Assembly (NCBI GenBank): GCA_003864495.1
Contig: ML133454.1
Location: 2,251,684-2,315,683, forward strand
Reading direction: 5' to 3'
Length of the DNA stretch: 64,000 bases
DNA from: Nemopilema nomurai
Lineage: Eukaryota > Cnidaria > Scyphozoa > Rhizostomeae > Rhizostomatidae
This document shows, piece by piece, positions 1-13,100 of the stretch. Every line of letters starts with the position of its first letter. The first letter of the stretch is position 1. A model generated the notes under the pieces. It was not told where the DNA came from. It worked only from the letters and a program-made list of their open reading frames with translations, and did not search any database. The position numbers and the translations under genes are program-made.

Positions 1-150
1 TTCACTTGTATAATCGGTCTGTTTGCTATATTTAATGCTACCACTTCAAATATAGATTTTGAATAAAGGATATCTTTTCTCCTATTTGGCATTTGCCTTT
101 TCGAAGCAATTGGACTTGTGTAATTTACTGACATCGATTGATTGTTGTAG

Positions 151-3100
151 AGACGATCCCAGACTTGTAACGGATGCTGATGACATCAAATACGCTGAAA
201 GACTCGAATCGAACAGTTTGCCTCAGGTAAAGCCCAAAAGGCTCTTTGAGAAACAACAGACAAGGCGTCTTTCATTAACCGAATTGTCTGGAATGGTTCT
301 TTTTTTACCTAATCGGTCTGAACGAGTGTTTAATTTCACTTTTACTTGCTCGGTTGTTATGATCCTTCAAAATTTTCACTTTAATACTTGCCATTAGTAA
401 GATGGAAATACAAAAGGATCTTTGGTTTTTAAGTAGTTTTAGCCTGTAGCGATGGAAAGGCCAAGGGCAGAAAAGATGGTCTGTAATGAAGGAAAGACAT
501 TTAAATATTTAATTGAAGAGTAACACAATCGAAGTGTAGCAACAATGCATTTTGTTTTAGAGATGTTGCTGTTTTATTTTTACTTGTCACGATATTGCTG
601 CAGTTGCTCGATTGCCTCTGTTTCTTTCCAGATTCTTTATGCCAGTTTGAACAGATTGCTGGAACGGCTTGTGGATCCGAGATTGCCCGGTACTGATTTT
701 ATGGACACGTTCTTAGTCACGTACCGGTATTTCACTACTGGAAAAGTAGTTCTGCAGGCGCTTATCAAGTTCTATCACCAACTGGAAGACGAGAGAACAG
801 GCAAGCACAATCAGGTGCCTAATGGTAATGCCACTGAGGTGAACAATAACACGACAGAGAGGAAGAAAAGTATGTGAATATTGCTGTTGTATTTGCCGCA
901 TTGCATTGACCAATCGCCTAATCGACTTGGTATTTGTTTTCGGTTACTGGCTTTTGGGGCAAATGATTTTAATACTAGATGATGCTCTATTAAGGACTTA
1001 ATATTCGATTCGTAATTCTATTTTAGATGCATTGTAGCTTTTCTGTCATGGCTTCACTTGAGACACATTTATAAGTCTTTTGCGTTAAAGTTATTTACAA
1101 TAAGCAAAATTTAAGATTACAACGAAAAAAGGGTAGTTTTAGCAAGAAAAAGCCTCTTTCATTGGTTTCGTCAGAGGTCCTTGAATAAGTGTGTATTAGG
1201 GCTGTTTCAAGATTTGTCTATGAGGGAGAAAGCGAAGTGAGTTGTGCAAAGGTTGTGTTGGATAGTCCATTGCACATCTATTTCATTTCGGGTGCCCATC
1301 TTCTCTCCACTCTTTCACTTGCGCTTTTCTATCTCCTCTCATTTTGACTCGGGTCTCTTCACTATGCACCTCTATTATCATCCACACTGATTCCATCATT
1401 TCTTGGCGTCTCGTCCCTAATCGTTTCTTATCATCTTTTATCGTCACTTATTGTCTTTCCTCGTGTATGATCTTCTTACTTCGTCCCCCGTCGTGCATGT
1501 CTTTGGCGCTTCTTGCCTCGTTTTGCCCCCTCTCACCTCTACTCATCTCAGCCTTAAATTCGATATCATGAAGCAGTTGTGAATTGCGTTTGCTTTAACA
1601 CAGGCTTGTTTTTTGCAGGCTTAGTACGAAGTTTCTCTTCTCCGGGGTCGAGAGACCGCACCTCAAGCATCCTGAGTACGTCATCAAGCGTTTCATCCTT
1701 CGACGATTATGACACGCTGTCGCCAATAACTGCTGATGACGTCATCAACTTCACAACATTGACACGACGCCACAGTAAAGATCAATGGTGAGTTTAACCG
1801 TTTAACCGTAGCACGACCTTGCAGAGTCATGAAACGATATTGCAGAACTGTGGCCGGTTTTACACCCGTTGGTCCATCAAGAGTTATGATCGTGTCATTA
1901 AGTCTTGAAATATGAACATGGATCGAGGGAACATGATTAGGCCAAAAAACTGTCTCTGTTTTGATTTTCGTGTCCAGTGAAGGCCTATGTTACTTTTCAG
2001 GCGCGAAAATCCACTTTTAGCTGCCAATGGAGAGAACAGGCAGAGAAGCGTCTCCCAAGAGAGTGGATCGGTGAGTGACAAATCGGAGTATGAATACCAA
2101 GATCGCAGAAAAACGTCTCCAGCCTCATTCCACAACTTGGGTTATCAAGGAACATTGAACAGATTCTCGAACAAGCAAGGGGTGCTGGATAGACCAGTAT
2201 CCGCAATGGAGCCACTGCAGGAAGCCGAGAGTTCCAAATCAGACAGCAACAAGGAGAACCTGAGCAGGGCGGCCAGTGAGCAGTCGGTTAATTCCGTGTG
2301 CTCAGACGAGGTATCAGACCGGCAGCTTGAGACACTGATGGAATGCTCCAACGAAGGCAGCCAAGCCGGCAGTTACCGAGAGACCGCTTTGGACGACTTT
2401 GCCAATGAAGATGGCGAGCAGAACATGCAGCAGAACATGCAAAATGTCGTCATACATGAGCGCGGAGTGGATGCTGTCGAAAGCAGTCCAACTCACGAGC
2501 GAGGCATTGATGTGGAGCAGTCAAGCAAGCCAGTTATAAACCAGGCAAAGACCTTGCACTTGGATTATAAGCAGAGATTGCTGGTCAACAAGCACTTGCA
2601 AGGGCACAGGCCTTCACTCCCTGCTATTCTGCCAACTGGCCCATACGATAAAGATATTAGCAAGTTCCTTGGCATATATGACACGCAAAACATCCATGCC
2701 TCGAGGAAGAAGGGAAAGAAGAATAAGAGAGAAAGCAAGATGACCCGATCGCCATCTACCTCCAGCAGTAATGAGTCGCAATCTGAAGATCGAAAGTCGA
2801 TGTTTTATGACACAGAAGAACACATCGAAGACAAGCCACCAACGCCAAAGTCAATGAAGAAGACACTTAAGGCCGCTCTCAACTCGCGCTCAAAGTCCAA
2901 GTCTGAATCACAGCCGGACAGCCCGAAGCGAAAAATATTCAGCTTCTCCAGAAATAAGTCACATAAGCCTACAGGAATGAGGAGATCGAAGTCAGATATG
3001 CTTCATCCAACTATTGGAGGATTCGAAGAAGGCGAACGATCGAAGAAGTCTTCAACAGGCAGTCGTAGGAGCTTTTTGATGGACGAAGATACACAAAGCC

Positions 3101-6100
3101 TTTATTCAATGGCCAGCTACGAAGATCTTAGTTTGAAAGAAAATTTGAAGGAAAGCCACAGTGACAATAGCCTAAAAGACAAAGCCTCTCCCAAGGTAAA
3201 GAAGGGCAAGAACGTGACCCTGCGCTTATACAAAGATCATAAAGAGGATGAAACCAAACCAAGAGCGGGCTCACAGAATTTCCATCGAGACGAGGGACGC
3301 GTTTCTATGAGAGCAATCCTTCCAAATCGTGCACCCCTCAAAATTCTAAATATAATGAAACATTGGGTGTCGAAACACAATCAGGTATGCACCAAGTTAA
3401 ATCTAAAGTTGATTATATCAAATTTAACAGATGTGTTACGGAGTAAATCGTAAATAATTGTTTCTCCACGGTCTTTGATTATCATTATTCCTGTATGAGA
3501 ACAGTAGATGCACGTTTAATTATTAAAATACTTACAAGACAGACAAACAAGATTCCAAACAACCCATGTATCTCCTAGAATTCTTACCAGCAGGATACCT
3601 TCTGGGCTATATATAATCAGAGTTTGTTCTTTTAGCTAAATTTCTGAATGCCTTTTACAATAGGTATCTTATTGACTGGTGTCTTTTATTTTCAAATAAC
3701 AAAGTCCGTAGTTTTGTACAGTTTTGTACTTTAGGAAAGTACTCTTGTAAAGCTAATCTTGATCTTTGAAATGAGTGAACATTTCCTATGTTGTGATGCC
3801 ACTAAAAGCTTTCAGGATATATTCATAGCTTTTCAGACCTTTTGTTCGCAAAAGTGAATATTTACGAAGACCAATACAATACAAGCAATTCTTCCCCTGA
3901 CTTTTTTTAGTTTTTTCTCTAGGATTTCGAGAAAGACTCAGAGCTGGAAGATATTTTGAAGGAGTTTTTCAACGACGTAAAAGAAAACCCTGACAGCCTT
4001 CCAGTTGTAAAGGAAATCGTGAAAAGTATGGAAAGGTAAGCGGATACATCTCCATATCTCTTTCACTCTGGGCACTAAGTCGTTTTAGACTCAACCTTCC
4101 ATAGAAATCAAAAGCCCATCTTCTATACTGATATGGCAACTCTGTGTAACCAGTTTAAGAGTCATTTGTTTTGATATATTTAGCTATATATGTATAAATG
4201 TTTAGAATATATATTTAGAAATAATTGTTATTGTCATTATGTATTATCAATACTTTTATTTTGAATTTATTATTGACCTTAAATAACGAAGCTGTTCTCT
4301 TCATTGGATTCAAAAACTATAAATTTGAGCCAAGTATGAACTAAGCTTTGTTCTCTAAATACGAGTTTAGTTGAAGGAGCGGTGATTTTTCAATGTTTAT
4401 CAAGATCTCTAGCAACTTCTTTTGTAATTCGTTTCTCTACAAAATGCAGGCTAATGGAGACTCATCGGCAGGCAGTACCAAATTCAATTGAAGAGGTTCT
4501 GCAGAGTGAAGACCCCATCAACATATCGATATCGGAGTTTCCACCCACATGGTCAGCAAACAAAATTGCGAATTGCCTGTCCTTGATAGAGCATCATCTA
4601 TACAGCAAAATTTCAACAAGGTACGGCAAAGTGTTATAAATTCTTGTGTTTCAACGTATTACACTCGGTACCAGAGGTACAATACATTGTCGCTTTATAG
4701 GAATGGTTTAGGAGAATATTTGAATTTAAGTGAAATCGTCATCTTTCTAAGGAGCCCACAACCTTAACCTCTCTTGATGGAACCCCAAATGTATCTTTCG
4801 ACCTATCAAATTATAACTTAAGATTTAATTTTGGGGTCGTCAGTTTCTGGCATCCAAATTGCATTTGTTGCTAAATTGTAGGGCATTTAAATGTGTTCAA
4901 TAATTTCAGTACCCTAAGATCATAGGGCCCAGAAGTTTCACCAATCTCTACTATCTACTATTTTCATCGTGTTACAGAGTTCAAGGGAAAAGAGTACATT
5001 ATTCCCTTTAAAGTGCATGCAAAGAACCTAAACACCTGTCATTAGCAATAATTACAATTATAACTAAGGAAATAGGAATGTGCTGAGCATCTATGTTTAT
5101 AACCGTGAAACTTAACCTACATGATCTGCTGCTCGATATTATTATAAAGGTTTGGCTGAAGACCTTTATTGAGTACTAGCATTTGTAGAATCACGAAGAG
5201 CACTAGGTGTTGGCTTTGATTTTTGAAGGAAAAAATCAATGCATTGCATCTAGTGTCATAGAAGGAATCACCAAAATGACCTGGAAAATGCAGAAGATAC
5301 TTGTTAATAATTTATACCATAATGGGTGTTGCACAATGTTTTCATTGCATAACATAGATTTTAATCTATGAAGCTTTTCATTGTTCGGGAGAAGAGGTTG
5401 AACTGTGAGAATTTCGGATGAACTTGGGAAGTATGTTTGGTAGCAATTGCTAATCCTGTGATTGTTGCTTTAGAAACTGAATTGGCGTTTGTAAATCCGT
5501 TGGGCTCTCGTTACCAAAGCATTGATTTTTGAAATTCCTCCAATGGTTGTACTTAACCTTGCAAAATTAAAACCCTTTCTCAGAAATTAGTGAACATCCA
5601 TTCATCTTGTTGTGTATAACAACTTTTTAATGCTATTTTTTCTTCAGAGAGTTCATGAAGTGCACATGGACGAAGAAAGATAAAGAGATAACAGCACCAT
5701 TCATAACCAAAATAAGTCGGAGATTTAATCAGGTACCTAGCAGTTTCACCCCAAGAAGCAGTTTCATTCTAAGAAGTAACATTTAAGTCAATAAATATGC
5801 AGTGTCGCTACAGTAAAGATCGAAGAATTGTTGTTTTCGATGTACCAGGTGGTGAATTAGGGAAAAGGTTTTTTATGAAAACGAAGAAAACTTTTATTCA
5901 GTTGCAATCTTGCTGTACCTCTATTTCTATGTTGCATAAAGAGTCTTTGAGTTTTTTCAGAAATTTATGCGCCCTTACCTAAAGAAAGCTTACATTTGTC
6001 ACTAATTTATCTCTGTTTGAAAATTCTTTGTCAGTCACTCTTTTCGTTTGCACGTACAGTGTGATAATTTGCTAGCAACTTGCATTTAACTAATACGTAT

Positions 6101-8227
6101 TCTTAGAAAACAAGCGACGCGTTTGCTGTAATAACTCACAATGTATTTTGGTGTTTACCATTAGAGTAAATATAATGTTTCAATGCCAATCATTATTCTA
6201 TGGTTTGTTTCATGAATATTTTTGTGGTATAGCATTCTGAAGAGTTTCGTAGGCCACGATGCATTGTCAAATGAGGGGTCGATCATGAAATGTTTGACAA
6301 GCACGCTTTGCAACTTTGCTCAGAGTTGGCAACTGCTGTCACATCTTAACAGCCACTATTCTGTTCTTTATGTCTTCAAGACAGTATGATTAAGATTGTA
6401 GTTTCTACTGATTGTCACTTAGCAGTTTGCAATGAGGCTCGGACGATACTGATGTGTTTCCATGTTAGGTATCCGGAATGGTTGCGATTGAAGTCATCAA
6501 TGGGGATAATATCGAGCTGCGAGCCCAAAGAATTGGTTTTTGGATAACAGTTGCGGCGAGGTGCAGGGACCTGAACAACTTCAATTCAGTTCTGCAAATA
6601 ACAAGTGGACTCATGAAGAGCTCCGTCTATCGACTGAAGCGCTCCTGGGAACTTGTCAACAGACCGGTGAGCGACTTTACGAAGTTCATTTTCCTCACAA
6701 TTTCCAGTGAATGACCACATTAAAAAGCAGTCAGAAAGCAATGTAACGAAGCATTGCTATTGTTACTGCGCAACACTCAATAGCAAATCATGACTGAACC
6801 ACATACGAGGCTATCTAAGATGTTGCATGTACAGAGAATTTAAAAGTCATTGCCATGTGCAGTTATTTAAATTTTCTATCTTTGTGACAAAGAGACGCAG
6901 AATCTTTTGTGACATTTGCAAACATGTACCTGTCGAGAAGTAGTTTTTAGATTGCTGCAAGAAGATCAAAATGTTCGTAGAAAGTCTTTATTTGATTTAC
7001 CTTTCTTTTGCATGCATTGATGTTGAATTTGAGTTGTAGAAAGGTTGTTTACTCTAACATTTTCCAGCTGAAGGAAATCTTGAATGACCTGCAGAGTCTT
7101 GTGTCTGCTGATAACTGTTTTGCCAAGTTGCGTGAGACTATTCACAAGTGAGTTTTTCGTTGCATACGACATCACCTTAACAATTGAATGTCCAAATAAA
7201 TAGCCTTTCAATAAAAGGTTTGCTCCGAATTTTTTTATACATGACATTTTGTTGCCTTTGCAAAGTCTTTAACAAGCACCAACCATTTGGTACCAGGATG
7301 TGTGTTTGATATGGGCTCTGACGAAGATGTAAGAAGAAGATGGTTTAATATAGGCGCTGACGAATTCTGAAAACCTCTTTTGGTAGCCAATTTCGGCTAT
7401 TACGTCATCACGTTGCATTCTACCTAAGCTATTTGAATTGGCCGTATGTTTATGCGGACTGTTGTCTTCTTTCAGCTGCAATCCGCCGTGTGTGCCCTTC
7501 ATCGGCTTTTACCTGACCGATCTACTATACATGGACGAACGATCGAAAAACACAAACCCGGAGGGTCTAATCAACTATGGAAAAATGTCCAAGGTAGAGC
7601 TGCCTTTGAGAAGACCAATTCATTTTCCTACTCTAAAATGCTCTACTCTAAGACATTATAAAGACGATTAATGTATATGACTTGAAATTGTTATCAGAGA
7701 GATTCGCAAAGCACAAGTACTTTAGTCTGAAGATGGCAACCCCATGTGAAGCAGTTATTTGGCTCATCAAGATTAGTCCTCTTAACCCTTTTTCTAATGA
7801 GAAGGACACCATATGCTGCCAATAATGAGCTTATATTTTAGATTGTACATAATAACTGTGCTTATATTTTAGATTGCAAGGGCAATTAGAGAGATTCGAC
7901 AGTACCAACAACTACGGTACACACTAGATTTTGACAAAGATGTAAGTTCGATCTCATTACAGCTCTGACTCATTAAATTTGAAACAGTTGAACAATTACA
8001 AAAAGAATTTCAAAAATGTTAAAGAAATGTTGCACTTATTCCTCATGAAGAATATATTTTTTTATATTTCGATTCTTGGGATTCTCGAAGTTGTGCAGTG
8101 CATTTATAGGACTCAATCTCGTTTACAGATGGCATTGTATCTGCTGGCAACACATGTAGAAGTAGATGATCCAGATTTTGAGGACACCTTGTATGATACG
8201 TCATTGCGTGCAGAACCCAGGGGCTAA
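151..8227 (+). CDS. RASGRF: RASGRF-like Ras guanine-nucleotide exchange factor, 3' part (5' end outside window)
   Basis: The protein would activate Ras-family GTPases at membranes. Exons read by eye: 151-226, 632-869, 1619-1787, 2001-3384, 3923-4035, 4450-4620, 5648-5732, 6469-6666, 7068-7147, 7476-7593, 7873-7941 and 8129-8227 (stop TAA). All have AG/GT borders and their phases agree throughout. Exons 151-226 and 632-869 encode the REM (RasGEF N) segment, with RLLERLVDP and TFLVTYRYFTTGKVVL. The 461-codon exon 2001-3384 is a Ser/Lys-rich linker ending in HWVSKHNQ, a RASGRF hallmark. The remaining exons encode the CDC25 domain: PFITKISRRFNQ, SSVYRLKRSWELV, CNPPCVPFIGFYLTDL, EGLINYGKMSK, IREIRQYQQ and the C-terminal TLYDTSLRAEPRG. 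Family members carry PH-IQ-DH-PH domains upstream, which would lie outside this window. The linker is longer and less conserved than in the vertebrate paralogs as I remember them. Family assignment is secure; assignment to RASGRF1 or RASGRF2 is not meaningful. Confidence 0.92.
2001..3384 (+). other. Large Ser/Lys-rich linker exon of the RASGRF gene
   Basis: This single 1384-bp exon joins the REM half to the CDC25 half. It is strongly low-complexity: runs of Ser, Lys, Glu and Asp with many basic Ser patches (RRSKSDM, SRSKSKSES), typical of a disordered, phosphorylated linker. A short imperfect internal duplication is visible around 2449-2520 (HERGVDAVESS followed by HERGIDVEQSS). It starts with the base that completes a Trp codon split by the 1788-2000 intron and ends at phase 0. 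The last 15 residues (LKILNIMKHWVSKHN) rejoin the conserved core. Confidence 0.85.
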
Positions 8228-10102
8228 ATGGGGTGGCCAAACAGAGCGAGGGAAACATTCGAGTCACATTTGGATGGCCAACGGCAACAACACCCAAGTC
8301 ATGCCTAAAGTCCCAGTCTGAAAACGAACTCCGGTCCATGGGGCTTGAGTCTCTAGCAGATTTGCTCATGTCCTAGATGTCCCCTGGCTGTCATTAAACA
8401 AAGTGGTGGTTGAACATAACTGCAAATGGCTTGTATAATACATAACTTAGATGTATCGTTTGTGGTTTTATCGCACAGGAAAGAAACTATTTTATATTAT
8501 GGAGACTCAAGTGGAACTATTTTGATACGCATAAATGATATGCAGAGTATTCCCATCAATAATTTTAGACATCCAACATAGGATTTATAAACAGAAATTG
8601 CGATAAATTTACTAGCATGGAAAGCAGAAGAAGAAAAGCTTGTTTCTTTTTCTGATGCCAAATTAATTGTCAGCGTTTTCCGATGCAAGTAAAAATTTCA
8701 GAATTAAGAAAGAGGTATCACCTGCTTTTATAATGAGTTGCTTTCACAAAAGGTATAAATTTCCAAGGAAATTTATAATAAGATAGACATAAACACCAAA
8801 AGTATTTTATTTTTTACTACCACGCCAATTGGAATCATTTTTGTACATTTGCAAATCCCATATTTTGCGAGGTTTGTTTTAGACTTTGTCATGCAAGAAT
8901 ATTTTTGTATGTACTAAATTTTGTCCTTTTTTAAACCTTTCTCTATCATTTACCATAATCACCAATAATTTTCACCATTTTCCTATTTTCTTTTTTCCAG
9001 TTTCCTTTTATTTTTTTTCTTGTTTTCTTTTTCTGAGAAATTATTGTTGACCAATAGTATCAAGGTCGGCCATATTTCCTCGTTGTAGTTGTGCATATGC
9101 CTACCTCCCCTTTTAATCGAATATTGATAAATTACAGAGGTCTACTAGAATTGAATACTTTCATTGTTCCAAGTTTATTGTAACTATGAAGTGTAATTCC
9201 TGTATTTAATTCCTTTCGACCAAGTAACATTTGATCGAGCTTTTGAGAAGCCGGTAGTTGTTTTGCATTCAAATTGCACGAGGTTAAATTGGGTTCATGC
9301 AAGACGTGAAGTTTTTGGCCCGGACTGATAAAGATAAAGAGTCAATTCACTTGTGTTTTAATTAGTATCTAAACTTGTAAACAATTCTTCAAGGCGTAAT
9401 AGTTGAAACTGTATAAGAAAATAAGGCATCCTTGTATAAATACATATTGTGATGTTTTGGAATAATTTTGTATTTTAGAATTTCTGATGGGCAATTTAGT
9501 ACTTTATAGCAGATGTATATGTTGTCAAATTTTCATTCAAAATTATTTCAGTTAAACACCATTCATTGGAAATATATTTATATAAATGGAATTGAATTTG
9601 TATTGCTATCGTGTAGGTACAATTATTTGCCATGTCTCTCATTTTTAATGTTCATCAAAATTAAGGCTGCATTATGTTGTGTTGCTTTTAGTTGTAGCCC
9701 TGCTTTGAAAGTAAAAGGTGCTGATGTGAGCACTAGTTTGGAGGTCTTCAGAAGCTACTTATTAGTCCGAAACACATCCATAGAATTTAGAAAGAATATT
9801 TATAACATAGAATTTAGCTACTGTACTCGTATTTTCGAAATATAACCGGAACATATCTTTGATCTCTTAAAAATGTTTTGAACAGAACGGGAAGGAATAA
9901 GAATTTTAGGCACACGTTATTTCTTAGACCACTGCTTTATGGGGGTTACAAAAAGAAATATGTCCCCTTAAAGCTGTAAAGTCAGAATGCAATTTTGGAA
10001 CTTAGAGAGCCATTGATCGAAATAAGTTTATTCTTCGATAACGGTCTCTTCAACCTTTCATTTGGCGCGGTGGAGGAGATCGATAGAGGAAGATCGATTC
10101 AA
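8228..10102. other. RASGRF 3' UTR and RASGRF-MAU2 intergenic region
   Basis: AT-rich sequence between the RASGRF stop codon and the MAU2 start codon. It should contain the 3' UTR of the first gene and the promoter of the second. No ORF here looks conserved. The reading frame before the MAU2 ATG is open back to about 9995, but I see no similarity there and treat it as 5' UTR. Confidence 0.6.
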
Positions 10103-13100
10103 ATGGCTGCACAACAAGGCTTTGATGTGAAATGCTACACTGCATTAGTTGGTCTCGCTGAATATTTCAGAACATGTCATCCTGCGAGAGTGCGAGAATG
10201 CATACATTGCTTACAGGCCAGTTTGAATATAGGATTGCCAGCTATTCTAGATGCGAAAGTGAGATTGAACATTGGAAAACTTCTGATTGAAGAAACAAAT
10301 AATTTAGGCCATGCACGAAGCCATTTACAACAAGCGGTGAGTGTTTTAAATTGGATTTTCATGTCTTTTTAACTTGAATTTCCGTAGGTGAAGTAGGAAT
10401 AAATTTTCAATCATTTCAATGAGCTCCATACGATCAATTCTTGATCATGTAAGCAAACTGGGTGACTTGGAGGCAATCTCAGTCTTTGGCACAGCTCGAT
10501 GTACTGTTTATGAAGGGACGACTAGATCGGACGAATTTTCACTGTATTAGCTCTGTCATTAAAGTCATGTAACAATTTGCCTAGATTGACAGACCCAAGA
10601 GACAGAGTAAGCATGTAATTCGAAAATATTAAACTTCTGTTTTATTTCTTGGTTATGATTGTTGATGATGTTTGTTATTTTTCAAATCTTCTTGACCCCT
10701 ATAGTAGAAAATTTAAGTGGTTTAAACTCGCATAACTGTTGGATGCGTTTCTTCTAAACTATATTTTGTGCTTTAAAAAAACAGGAATAACAGCCTTAGA
10801 AAAACAGCATAAAAGTCTTTTTATATAGAAAGCAGCCTTTTTAGCATACCTATGAAGTGGCAAAAAGAGGCTTGTTGAAGAACTGTTTATTTCTACTTTC
10901 CAATTGCTCCTATTCATTATTTTTGAACTCATCTTGTTCTCTTTTAGCTTCAAGTGTCCCAATGTGTATCCTTCAATAAATACCTTCCTATGTTTTGTAA
11001 CAGGAAAGCATAAAGTTGCATATAGTTGCATGAAACATTTTTGAAATGGAACATTGTATGTTTATTTCTTTATATTTAAATGTATGACATCTAAATGCCT
11101 ATGTAGAAAGCAAACAATGTGATGGATGTTATCAAATGTGAATGTGCTTTAAGAAACTAAGAAAAGAAAGGCCAGAGATTATAAGATGAAATTTAAATAC
11201 AACTCAGTAAATTCAATCAGTAGGTGCATTATCATCACTTATAAGGGAACAAAAAAATTTTCTGATTATGTAGTTGCAAAACTTCCTTGTTCCATTCTGA
11301 CCTCCAACATGTTTCTATGTACCATGCAATCTTTGGTTCCCTGAAAAGTCTCTCACATTTTTCCTGCATGCAGTTATTCTCACTAGGATTCTAGGTCAAT
11401 ACAACAATTTCACTTTTTAAAGCCTAGTAAAAGTTTTACATAAAAATTGCTAATAGATAAAAATGTAAAACTGGTGAATCCTTATTTTGTTGATATTTTT
11501 CATGTCAATCTACATTAATGATTTTAATGCTTTCTAACTGAGTTCATTTGATTGCTGCTTTTTATCATGTACCGTTATGATATTTTCCACCAGCAATGGA
11601 AGGAAAACTGGAGTTGGTTTGGAATAAACTTTCTGGCATGCCTACTGTTTTTTATGATATAATATACAGATATATACTAGAAGCTTTCAATTTTATCAAG
11701 TGTATTCCTATTGTTTATGTTTTTAGTTTGTACTTTTACAGTCTTAGTCAGTCATATTAAAATATGTGTTATAATTAGAATTTCCTAAGGCTCTGTAAGT
11801 AAACATATTGACTCAAAATGTCACTTCTCTTGTAAATATTTTGAAAGGGTTATCATAGTTTGTTGACCAACAATGAGGAAGGGGTAGTTTAGAGCAATTG
11901 GTATATATAGCATATAGTATATGGTATATAGAGCAGATCTTATCAAAGTTGTTCTTAACATTAGCAAGCTTTTTGGACCAGAAGCTGATGAGGTGTTTTT
12001 TGAAAGTGCATATCTTCTTGCACGTTTCTGTAGTGAACAGGTAAATGAAATTCTGCACTAAATGTATGTTACTTACAATAAAAGAATTGCACAAGATTTT
12101 TGTTTTCGAATTGATTTGAGATAGGAAATTTTAGCCAATCCAATTGTGGAAGTCCCTTTCCCCTTATCTTGGTGCTGGCAGGAGTCCTTCCAAACATATT
12201 TCTCATATTTAGTCTGTATATTATGATAGAGATCTTAGTAACGAAGCCCTGTTTAAGACTAATGTTTTAGTCTGGCATTTCTGTGATGTGATCAAAGATT
12301 CTTTGTCAAGAGTTCCTACAAGCTTGTAGAAAAATATATTTACTTTGATGCATATTCCCTTAGAGCCAAACTGAAGAAGGGAAATAAAAATAAACAAATT
12401 ATTCCAATGGAACAGTTGTGTTTTATGGTTCAGGATCCTTTCATTAATTTTTTCTGGTTTTGCTTCATAGTAGTTGTGTTGTTTTGTTTCATAGAATCAA
12501 ACAAGTCTGGCAAAGAATATCTTGAGAAGTGCTTTGGAGCGGTCAGCCCAGTCAAAGTTCTATCTTTGGCATTACAAGTTGATCTTTAAATTAGCTGTAA
12601 GTTTGGTACCTTTGTTTCTTAAACTATGAACATTCCTAAGAAGAAAGCAATTTGTTTCTCAGAGCTTGATTGGCCTTTCAATTTTTGAAACAAAAGTTAA
12701 TCAAGCTTTGTTCTTGAATTGTTTATCTATGGTAGAAAATGTTTAGTTACATGGTATTTTCTATACCTTTCATATTATCCATGAACTTTTAGCATTTTGC
12801 TATTTTTAATATGGTACTTATTATAAGTATATGTTATCCAGGAAATTCATGCAGATGATAGAGAGTACAGCATAGCGATTGAACTCCTGTCAGCTTTAGG
12901 AGAGCAGACAGCACAACAAAATGGTCATGTCTATATTAAGTATGAATCTTTTTCTAATCTATAAATAGTTGCTAAGCAGCACCAAGTTAAAAAAACTCAA
13001 AACTCAAACATTCAGTTATTTGAGAAATTCTCATTTTTGTAAATTTTAGGTCAACTGGCCTAGATTATGTATTTGTTTATTGTTGCTTGATTAGTTTATC

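Noticed and set aside
1884..2823. Minus-strand ORFs opposite the RASGRF linker exon
   Set aside because: They are shadows of a Ser-rich sense exon whose borders and phase are consistent.
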